Shown here: positions 1 through 5,617 of the stretch, in pieces
Layout: each line of letters opens with the position of its first letter
Numbering within the stretch: the stretch's first letter is position 1
Position numbers and translations under genes: made by a program
Assembly: GCA_009704065.1 (NCBI GenBank)
Contig: WLEX01000083.1
Span: 1 to 5,617 of the forward strand
Direction: 5' to 3'
Length of the DNA stretch: 5,617 bases
Source of the DNA: Actinomycetota bacterium
GTDB lineage: Bacteria; Actinomycetota; Acidimicrobiia; Acidimicrobiales; Ilumatobacteraceae
Notes under the pieces: generated by a model
What the model saw: only the letters and a program-made list of their open reading frames with translations
What the model was told of the DNA's origin: nothing
The model's database searches: none

Positions 1-1100
1 ACACCGCTTTCATATCCGATGATCTGTTGCGTACGCAATGCAATACGTGCAGCATCTTCGGTGGGGAGGCCAAGAGCTTCGTCATAACCGTTTGTGTGAA
101 GACTTTGTGTTCCGCCTAACACAGCTGCCAACGACTGCACAGCAACACGAACCACGTTGTTGAGAGGCTGTTGAGCAGTGAGCGTGCTTCCACCTGTTTG
201 GGTATGGAAGCGCAGCAACTTGCTCGACTCTTTCTTTGCGCCAAAACGCTCAGTCATGATTTTGTGCCACATGCGGCGACTAGCACGGAACTTGGCTACT
301 TCTTCAAAGAAGTTGTTGTGACCATTCCAGAAGAATGAAAGACGTGGTGCGAAATCGTCGACATCGAGACCGGCGTCTACTGCTGCTTGCACATACGCAA
401 TGGCGTTTGCCAATGTAAATGCAATTTCTTGCACCGCTGTACTGCCGGCTTCGCGAATGTGATATCCGGAAATCGAAATGGTGTTCCACTTGGGAACATT
501 TTTTGCACAATAAGCAAAGATGTCGGTGATGATACGCATGGAAGGACGCGGCGGGTACACGTATGTTCCGCGCGCAATGTATTCCTTCAACAAGTCGTTC
601 TGAATGGTGCCACTAATTTCTGTGGACGCAACGCCTTGTTCTTCGGCGACCAATTCGTACATCAACAACAAGATGGCTCCGGTTGAGTTGATGGTCATCG
701 AGGTGGAAACTTTGTCGAGTGGCAGGTCTTTCAACAACATGCGCATGTCGTCGAGAGAGTCGATGGCAACGCCTACTTTGCCGATCTCGCCTTCGCTGCG
801 AGGATGATCAGAGTCGTATCCCATTTGAGTGGGCAAGTCGAACGCACAGGACAATCCGGTCTGACCAGCATCGAGCAAGAACTTGAAACGCTGGTTTGTA
901 GTTTCTGCTGACCCGAAGCCGGCGTACTGGCGCATGGTCCACAACTTGCCGCGGTACATCGTGGGATACACGCCACGGGTGTACGGAGGCTTTCCTGGTA
1001 ATCCCAGCTGTGATGCGGGATTCCAGTTGGCCAAGTTGTCTTCCGAATAGAGGGGGGCAATTTCAATGCCAGAGTCGGTGCGCTTTACTTCTTCAGCCAT
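1..1100 (-). CDS. mcmA: Methylmalonyl-CoA mutase-type acyl-CoA mutase, large (catalytic) subunit, 3' part missing
   Basis: The 366 visible residues are the substrate-binding TIM-barrel of an adenosylcobalamin-dependent acyl-CoA mutase, which interconverts methylmalonyl-CoA and succinyl-CoA in the cytoplasm during propionate and odd-chain or branched-chain catabolism. Visible motifs are [19 protein letters not shown] (residues 45-63), [14 protein letters not shown] (87-100), [17 protein letters not shown] (164-180), PPRPSMRII (183-191), SISGYH (209-214), and further on [19 protein letters not shown] and [15 protein letters not shown]. Tyr59, Arg177 and His214 match Tyr89, Arg207 and His244 of the Propionibacterium enzyme, with the same 118-residue Tyr-Arg spacing. 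In isobutyryl-CoA mutase the Tyr and Arg are Phe and Gln, so methylmalonyl-CoA is the likelier substrate. The N-terminus is about 30 residues shorter than in the fused mutases, which fits a stand-alone large subunit with a separate B12-binding small subunit, but the C-terminal end lies outside the window. The ATG at 1100 has no clear Shine-Dalgarno sequence; homology begins within a few residues of it. Family is near certain; substrate is inferred. Confidence 0.95.
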   Translation of the reverse strand, partial: MAEEVKRTDSGIEIAPLYSEDNLANWNPASQLGLPGKPPYTRGVYPTMYRGKLWTMRQYAGFGSAETTNQRFKFLLDAGQTGLSCAFDLPTQMGYDSDHPRSEGEIGKVGVAIDSLDDMRMLLKDLPLDKVSTSMTINSTGAILLLMYELVAEEQGVASTEISGTIQNDLLKEYIARGTYVYPPRPSMRIITDIFAYCAKNVPKWNTISISGYHIREAGSTAVQEIAFTLANAIAYVQAAVDAGLDVDDFAPRLSFFWNGHNNFFEEVAKFRASRRMWHKIMTERFGAKKESSKLLRFHTQTGGSTLTAQQPLNNVVRVAVQSLAAVLGGTQSLHTNGYDEALGLPTEDAARIALRTQQIIGYESG

Positions 1101-1148
1101 AGATGTCAATCGTACGAGCCACCATGGCAAGCCACATATTCCTAGGGT

Positions 1149-1547
1149 CTAGGCAGCAGCCACCAAGCTGATTTCGATGAGCCATTCGGCTCGTGCCAGG
1201 GCTGGAACGGTGACCAGAGTGCTTGCAGCGCGATGATCGCCCATGACCTCGTCACGCACAGCCATCACCTGAGAGAGGTCGTTTGAGAGGGTCGGGCCCG
1301 CCACTACGTAGGTGGTGATGCTTGCGATATTGCCAATGCCCATGTCTGCTGAGCGCAGAATTTCGAGCAGATTGGCCCACACCACACGTGTTTGCCCTTC
1401 GAGGGACGGAGGAACCGTGCCATCGGGCATGGTGGGCACTACACCTGAGGTGAACACCAGTGTCGAGGCGTTATCGACCTGGACCGCGTGGGCGTATTTG
1501 GCAGCGGGTGCTGCCATATGTGCTGGCTGTATCTGGCTTATTCCCAT
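1149..1547 (-). CDS. RidA (YjgF/YER057c/UK114) family protein
   Basis: This 132-residue protein has the usual RidA length. Family features are the opening ISQIQPAHMAAPAAKYAHAVQV (about residues 3-24), VFTSGVVPTMPDGTVP (31-46), the helix QTRVVWANLLEILRSADMG (52-70), ITTYVV (77-82) and the closing ASTLVTVPALARAEWLIEI (108-126). RidA proteins form trimers; the best known members hydrolyse reactive enamines and imines released by PLP enzymes, while others have unknown roles. Aligning STLVTV with RSCVEV of E. coli RidA puts Ser109 where the catalytic Arg105 should be, although Arg106 is three residues upstream and Glu125 matches Glu120, so imine deaminase activity is uncertain. The start at 1547 was chosen because it gives the standard N-terminus; the open frame runs on to 1685 but that would lie antisense to the aldolase gene. 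The start at 1556 or 1517 is also possible. It reads toward the mutase gene 48 bases downstream and may share its transcript. Confidence 0.88.
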   Translation of the reverse strand: MGISQIQPAHMAAPAAKYAHAVQVDNASTLVFTSGVVPTMPDGTVPPSLEGQTRVVWANLLEILRSADMGIGNIASITTYVVAGPTLSNDLSQVMAVRDEVMGDHRAASTLVTVPALARAEWLIEISLVAAA

Positions 1548-1575
1548 GACCACCATTGTGGCGTATTGTGAGGCC
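1548..1575. promoter_or_regulatory. Very short divergent start region between RidA and aldolase genes
   Basis: Only about 28 bases separate the two chosen start codons, which point away from each other. I see no convincing -10/-35 pair inside it, and it is too short to hold two full promoters, so at least one promoter must lie within the opposite gene's 5' end. GAGG at 1570-1573 sits two bases before the aldolase ATG, which is closer than a normal Shine-Dalgarno spacing. Called by position only. Confidence 0.3.
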
Positions 1576-2409
1576 ATGACCATCACACCAGATGCACCAA
1601 CCGAAACTCGTTCCATCGACGGAATTCCACTCACGCCCAAAGACGTCACGACCATCGGTTTTGAAGACTTAGCGCCCAGAGCCACTGTTGAAGCCGAACG
1701 ACTTCATCGCAAGCAACGCCTTGCAGGCGCACTGCGTATTTTTGGACGCCTTGGGTTTGGCGAAGGTGTTGCCGGGCACATCACGGTGCGCGACCCTGAG
1801 TTCCCCGATCACTTTTGGGTGAATCCACTTGGTTTGTCATTTCGCCACATGAAGGTGTCTGACCTCATCTTGGTGAATCACCATGGTGAAGTGGTGTACG
1901 GAAAGCACAGCGTGAATCGTGCGGCATATGTTCTGCACGCAGCAGTGCACACTGCTCGTCCCGATGCAATTGCAGCAGCTCATGCACACAGCGTGTACGG
2001 AAAAGCATTCAGTTCTCTCGGCATCAAGCTCGACGCACTCACGCAAGACTCCTGTGCGTTTTACGAAAACAATGTCGTCATTGCCGATCACGGTGGTGCA
2101 GTGGTGTTCGAAGAAGCAGCAGGTCGCGATTTTGCCGAGGCATTCGGTAACAACCGTGCCGCCATTCACCAAAATCATGGTCACTTCACCGTTGGTGCCA
2201 GTGTCGACGAGGCAGTGTTCTGGTTTGTGTGCTTCGAGCGGTGTGCTCAAGCACAACTTGCCGCAATGGCAGCAGGAACTCCAAAGCACATCCCCCACGA
2301 ATCAGCTGTGTACACACGCGAGAATGCAGGGAACGCCATGACCGGTTGGATGCACTTCCAGCCACTCTGGCAAGAGATTTGCGCAACAGATCCTGAACTA
2401 TTCAATTAA
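1576..2409 (+). CDS. Class II aldolase/adducin family protein
   Basis: The 277-residue product matches the class II aldolase/adducin fold, a zinc-dependent family that includes fuculose-phosphate and rhamnulose-phosphate aldolases, ribulose-phosphate epimerase and several decarboxylases. Visible family blocks are GRLGFGEGVAGHITVRDP (57-74), FWVNPLGLSFRHMKVSDLILV (80-100), HTARPDAIAAAHAHSVYGKAFS (125-146) and AAIHQNHGHFTVGASVDEAVFWF (196-217). His136 and His138 of the HAHS motif and His201 or His203 in the NHGH motif are the expected metal ligands. The Glu that lies four residues before the helix His in FucA (Glu73/His77) is Ala117 here (His121), as in the adducin-like branch, so sugar-phosphate aldolase activity should not be assumed. 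The ATG at 1576 gives a normal family length; upstream in-frame ATGs back to 1312 would run antisense through the RidA gene and encode no family sequence. The exporter gene follows 13 bases downstream. Family is sure; substrate unknown. Confidence 0.92.
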   Translation: MTITPDAPTETRSIDGIPLTPKDVTTIGFEDLAPRATVEAERLHRKQRLAGALRIFGRLGFGEGVAGHITVRDPEFPDHFWVNPLGLSFRHMKVSDLILVNHHGEVVYGKHSVNRAAYVLHAAVHTARPDAIAAAHAHSVYGKAFSSLGIKLDALTQDSCAFYENNVVIADHGGAVVFEEAAGRDFAEAFGNNRAAIHQNHGHFTVGASVDEAVFWFVCFERCAQAQLAAMAAGTPKHIPHESAVYTRENAGNAMTGWMHFQPLWQEICATDPELFN

Positions 2410-2422
2410 TTAGCTTTCACTA

Positions 2423-3319
2423 GTGACCGCCACAACGGGGTCGCGCGCCGACAAAATATTCGACACCGCGCCACCTGAAGTTTTCTTTATTCTCTCTGCG
2501 GCCGCGCAATACACCGGCGCAGTTGTTGCCGTTCGATTATTCGACGATGTCTCCCCTGCCACCGTTGCATGGATTCGCGTACTCAGTGCCTCTGTGTTCC
2601 TCATGGCATTTTCGTGGCGCAATGTTCGGCGTGCCTGGACTCGTCACGATTTGTTGTGGGTTGCTGCATTCGGAACTGCCACCGCATTGATGAATATGTT
2701 TTTCTATTTGGCTATCGATCGGCTACCGCTAGGTAAAGGCGTCACCATTGAATTCATTGGTCCCATCACCGTGGCAGCGTTACGTACACGTTCAATCCGC
2801 AATACGTGGGCATTGGGCTGTGCAGCCATTGGCGTTCTCGTACTTGGTGGAGTGGAACTTGGTAGCGAGCCGCTCGGGCTTGTATTCATTCTTGCTGCAT
2901 CAGTGATGTGGGCTGGCTACATCGTGATGGGATCGCGTGTTGCACTTGCCGATCGTGGAGTAGCTGGGTTAGGTCTCGGATTGTTGTTCGGCGGAATACT
3001 CATTGCACCTTTTGCAGCGGCGGATGCAGGTCGAGCTTTTTCGAGTCTGCATGTAATTCTTGGTTGTGCATTGGTAGGACTTCTTTCCAACGCCATTGGG
3101 TACGGCATCGATCAAACAACAATGAGACGAATTCCCATTCGACGTTTTTCAGTGATGTTGGCGTTGCTTCCCGTATGCGCTGCAATATTCGGATTTGCGT
3201 TCCTCAATCAGACTCCATCGGGTTTCGACCTTGCTGGCATGGCATTAGTTCTTGTGGGCGTTGCAATACAAGAGCGAGAGGAGATCGATCGCCACCCAGA
3301 GGTAGCCGAGACCCCCTAG
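2423..3319 (+). CDS. EamA/DMT-family inner-membrane exporter, RhtA-like
   Basis: The 298-residue protein has about ten hydrophobic segments (roughly residues 20-40, 47-63, 77-98, 104-120, 128-145, 150-170, 180-200, 208-226, 243-262 and 267-284) arranged as two EamA halves, the drug/metabolite transporter layout. The block NMFFYLAIDRLPLGKGVTIEFIGP (91-114) closely resembles the NYLFYLSIQTVPLGIAVALEFTGP region of E. coli RhtA, the threonine/homoserine exporter, and total length is also close to RhtA. The second-half block TTMRRIPIRRFSVMLALLPVCAAIFGFAFLNQ (232-263) is the matching repeat. Export of an amino acid or related metabolite is therefore likely, with substrate inferred only. Translation starts with GTG at 2423; an in-frame TAG at 2411 prevents any longer form, and no Shine-Dalgarno sequence is evident, which suggests coupling to the aldolase gene that ends at 2409. 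The tail EREEIDRHPEVAETP is charged and probably cytoplasmic. Confidence 0.92.
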   Translation: MTATTGSRADKIFDTAPPEVFFILSAAAQYTGAVVAVRLFDDVSPATVAWIRVLSASVFLMAFSWRNVRRAWTRHDLLWVAAFGTATALMNMFFYLAIDRLPLGKGVTIEFIGPITVAALRTRSIRNTWALGCAAIGVLVLGGVELGSEPLGLVFILAASVMWAGYIVMGSRVALADRGVAGLGLGLLFGGILIAPFAAADAGRAFSSLHVILGCALVGLLSNAIGYGIDQTTMRRIPIRRFSVMLALLPVCAAIFGFAFLNQTPSGFDLAGMALVLVGVAIQEREEIDRHPEVAETP

Positions 3320-3322
3320 CGT

Positions 3323-3327
3323 AGGGA
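3323..3327 (+). promoter_or_regulatory. Possible ribosome binding site of the wall-protein gene
   Basis: AGGGA lies three bases before the ATG at 3331, in the 11-base gap after the exporter stop codon. The spacing is shorter than ideal. It favours the ATG at 3331 over the in-frame ATG at 3352, which has no such sequence before it. Confidence 0.35.
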
Positions 3328-3330
3328 TCT

Positions 3331-5617
3331 ATGACACGGGCTCGAATTTCAATGCGGCGAGTAATTGCCATTACCGCCCTTGTGGTTTCGGTGCTTCCGT
3401 TCCAGCATGCAAACACTGTTTCGGCAGAGACTCTTCCCCCACTCGGAATTGTGGTGCGTGGTCATGGCAACGGTCATGGTCGTGGTCTCAGCCAGTTTGG
3501 CGCACTCGGGTGGGCCACCAAGTTGAACGCAACATGGCAAGACATTTTGAACTTCTATTACGGCGGCAGCGGCCGCACACTTGCATTGCTTACGCCTACC
3601 GATGACAAAGCCGCACCGGGTGGCGTGATGAGCGTTCGACTCACCGATCTTGATGGCGATGCCACCAGCGTTGTATCTGACAATGCATCGTTGTCGTGGT
3701 CAGGGAAACCAGAAAAATATGGTGCACTAGTTGCCATTCCTGTTGCGCGCAATACGTACGACATTTATGCATCACCCACCGCAACTTGTTCACTCGCCAA
3801 CACCGCACCTTCCGGCTTTGCCCAAATTGGCGACAACGTTGCTGGCCCTATCGACTTTGCTACAACTAACGGTTCTTCGCCCACTGCCGTTGCCCCTACC
3901 GACCTTGTCGGCGTGTGTGAGGCTGCAACCAGCACCTACAAGAGCGGAAAAATTCGCTATTACCGCGGAGGCATTCGCGCCATGGCTGATGGATCCGGAA
4001 ACCACCGCAATGTCAACCTCATTCCCACAGAGGCATATGTACGCGGCGTAGTGCCACGCGAATCGCCCGCTGGATGGGCAGACCAAGCCGGCGGTCTAGG
4101 CATTAATGCTTTGCGTGCCCAAGCAGTGGCGGCGCGCAGCTACGCGCTCTCTGAGGCGCGTTATTCATACGCCAAAACTTGCGACACGCAAGATTGCCAG
4201 GTGTACAGCGGAGCAATGTTGCGCGGAGTTGGTTCTCCGTCGGTTCTCAATCTTGAAGATCCGCGTTCTGATCTTGCAGTCACCGACACCGCAAACTATG
4301 TAATCAAAGATTCAAACCTCACCATCGTGCGTACTGAATTCACGTCTTCAAATGGTGGCCGTACTGCAGGGGGACAATTTCCGGCGCAAGTTGATAATGG
4401 CGACTTGGCTGCCGACACTATTTTGCAATCGTGGACCCGCATTTTTTCTGCCGCCGAGATGCAAAAGAAGTACCCCTCAATCGGAGTGTTTTTATCAATC
4501 GCAGTCACGCATGATGGTCTCGGTGGCGATTGGAATGGATATGCCACCTCTGTCCTGATTACAGGAAGTGCCGGCGTTGTCACTCGTACCGGATGGCAAT
4601 TCCGCGGTGATTTCGATCTGTACGCACCTTGGTTTGAAGCCACCCCTATTGCCGCATCAGACACTGCACTTGCCCCCGTTGGCTCCATGTTGTTCATCGG
4701 TGATTCCGTTGCAGAAAGTATTACAACAGAGTTTTCCACCGTCATAACTCCCGCATATCCTGCGATGAATTTTCAAGCGTGTGCCGGCCGCGCGATGGCC
4801 GGGGCCGATTGCCTATTCACTGTTGCTCCACCACAACTCGATCTCGATGGTGTGGGCATTGTGAACTCGACCGAAACACCCGCTATCGCCGTCGTTGCAC
4901 TTGGCTACAACGATGACCCCAATACCTTCGAGGCCAAAGTGCAACAGATGATGTCTGCACTGACCAGTAAGTCAATTCAGCGGATTGTGTTTGTTAATTT
5001 GTCCACACGATCTACTAGTCGCAGTTATGCAAGGTCGAATGCAGCACTGTTAGCAGCAGCTGCGAACCCTGCCGTTTCCATTATCGATTGGAATGCCGCG
5101 AGTTCTGCAGCCAATCAATGGCGCTGGTTCGACAACTCATCACTGTGTTGCTGGGTACATCTCAACACCTCAGGCCAGGCTGAATTCGCTTTGTTCCTCC
5201 GCGCACAACTCGATGCATTACGTGCACAAGGCCTACTTCCCATTACCGCCAGTACAGCTGCCCTCATACCCGGATTACCTCTTGCGGTAAAGAACACTGG
5301 GGTGATGGTGCAATCAATTCAAAAGAAACTGAACGCTGTTCTTGCACTAAAGGGCAGTAAACGACTGGTAACTGATGGTCAATTTGGAACGGGCACGGCA
5401 AATGCAGTGAAAGTATTCCAAACCACTGCATCACTTCCTGTCACAGGAATTGTCGATCGCGCAACCTGGGATGCCATCGGCTTTGCGGGACGCGTAGATC
5501 TTGCTGTTCTCAAAGTAGGAACAAAACATCCTGCAGTGAGTTCTATTCAGCGTGCCTTGGCAAAGGTTTTGAAGAAGAAGATCAAAACCACTGGTGTGTA
5601 CTCGTCATCACTAGCCA
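3331..5617 (+). CDS. Secreted SpoIID/LytB - SGNH hydrolase - peptidoglycan-binding protein, 3' part missing
   Basis: The frame is open for 762 codons to the window end. Residues 1-32 form a signal peptide: basic MTRARISMRR, hydrophobic VIAITALVVSVLPF, and VSA before a likely cleavage after Ala32. Residues about 41-435 are a SpoIID/LytB domain, a family that includes lytic transglycosylases acting on glycan strands lacking stem peptides. It shows GHGNGHGRGLSQFGALGWA (44-62) and ILNFYYGGS (72-80), then an SVRLTDLDGD strand (101-110), EAYVRGVVPRES (234-245), LRAQAVAARSYAL (261-273), CDTQDCQVYSG (284-294), SSNGGRT (339-345) and TGWQFRGDFDL (420-430). Glu244 matches the catalytic Glu88 of B. subtilis SpoIID. 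Residues about 451-628 look like an SGNH/GDSL hydrolase: FIGDSVAES (455-463, nucleophile Ser459), Gly486, LGYNDDP (524-530) and WVHLNTSGQAEFA (608-620, His610). Residues 653-718 are a PG_binding_1-like module (VQSIQKKLN, DGQFGTGTANAVKVFQ, TGIVDRATWDAI), and a second starts near 726. It probably acts outside the membrane in wall remodelling. Domain calls are by motif reading; the SGNH call is less certain than the other two. Confidence 0.9.
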   Translation, partial: MTRARISMRRVIAITALVVSVLPFQHANTVSAETLPPLGIVVRGHGNGHGRGLSQFGALGWATKLNATWQDILNFYYGGSGRTLALLTPTDDKAAPGGVMSVRLTDLDGDATSVVSDNASLSWSGKPEKYGALVAIPVARNTYDIYASPTATCSLANTAPSGFAQIGDNVAGPIDFATTNGSSPTAVAPTDLVGVCEAATSTYKSGKIRYYRGGIRAMADGSGNHRNVNLIPTEAYVRGVVPRESPAGWADQAGGLGINALRAQAVAARSYALSEARYSYAKTCDTQDCQVYSGAMLRGVGSPSVLNLEDPRSDLAVTDTANYVIKDSNLTIVRTEFTSSNGGRTAGGQFPAQVDNGDLAADTILQSWTRIFSAAEMQKKYPSIGVFLSIAVTHDGLGGDWNGYATSVLITGSAGVVTRTGWQFRGDFDLYAPWFEATPIAASDTALAPVGSMLFIGDSVAESITTEFSTVITPAYPAMNFQACAGRAMAGADCLFTVAPPQLDLDGVGIVNSTETPAIAVVALGYNDDPNTFEAKVQQMMSALTSKSIQRIVFVNLSTRSTSRSYARSNAALLAAAANPAVSIIDWNAASSAANQWRWFDNSSLCCWVHLNTSGQAEFALFLRAQLDALRAQGLLPITASTAALIPGLPLAVKNTGVMVQSIQKKLNAVLALKGSKRLVTDGQFGTGTANAVKVFQTTASLPVTGIVDRATWDAIGFAGRVDLAVLKVGTKHPAVSSIQRALAKVLKKKIKTTGVYSSSLA

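Noticed and set aside
387..1066. Several open frames of 66-99 codons opposite or across the mutase gene
   Set aside because: All overlap the well-supported mutase coding sequence and have no protein-family features.
1093..1125. Ten-codon minus-strand reading frame (ATG at 1125) ending inside the start of the mutase gene
   Set aside because: It could be a leader or coupling peptide, but there is no ribosome binding site, no repeated regulatory codons and no attenuator-like hairpin to support it.
1101..1148. Possible terminator or promoter between RidA and mutase genes
   Set aside because: The short CCTAGGGTCTAGG sequence has partial symmetry but no stable stem followed by a T run, and no clear -10/-35 pair is visible.
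1312..1575. Upstream in-frame extension of the aldolase gene
   Set aside because: It is the antisense of the RidA gene, shows no class II aldolase sequence and would make the protein far longer than its family.
1548..1685. 46-residue N-terminal extension of the RidA protein
   Set aside because: It is antisense to the aldolase N-terminus and the family homology begins just after the start at 1547.
1837..2298. Minus-strand 153-codon open frame rich in Cys and His
   Set aside because: It lies wholly inside the aldolase gene, and its unusual composition is explained by reading the complement of that gene's codons.
4296..4745. Minus-strand 149-codon open frame
   Set aside because: It lies wholly inside the SpoIID/SGNH gene and has no recognisable motif, signal peptide or ribosome binding site.

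Overview
The window holds five protein-coding genes with almost no non-coding DNA: two on the minus strand at the left (both read leftward) and three on the plus strand at the right. The first and last genes are cut by the window ends. Base composition looks balanced by eye (about half G+C). The gene content (a B12-dependent acyl-CoA mutase large subunit, a secreted SpoIID/LytB-type wall protein with extra wall domains) suggests an Actinomycetota bacterium, perhaps an Acidimicrobiia-like free-living lineage. That placement is an inference from gene type and style, not a demonstrated identity.

Left region (1-1547, minus strand): a RidA-family protein lies just upstream of the N-terminal two thirds or so of a methylmalonyl-CoA mutase-type large subunit, 48 bases apart and in the same direction, so they may be co-transcribed. 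The mutase keeps the Tyr and Arg that mark methylmalonyl-CoA rather than isobutyryl-CoA specificity.

Middle region (1576-3319, plus strand): a class II aldolase/adducin-family protein starts head-to-head with the RidA gene, with only about 28 bases between the two starts. It is followed 13 bases later by a ten-helix EamA/DMT-family exporter resembling RhtA. Together with RidA this looks like small-molecule (carbonyl, imine or amino-acid related) metabolism, but no specific pathway can be named.

Right region (3331-5617, plus strand): a long secreted protein begins 11 bases after the exporter. It carries, in order, a signal peptide, a SpoIID/LytB domain whose conserved GHGxGHGxGxSQxGA motif comes first instead of last, an SGNH/GDSL-type hydrolase domain, and two PG_binding_1-like modules, the second cut by the window end. 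This is the most interesting item: a three-function cell-wall protein that probably cuts glycan strands, may remove or transfer an ester-linked group, and anchors itself to peptidoglycan. There are no RNA genes, mobile elements, CRISPR arrays or clear terminators that I can support.
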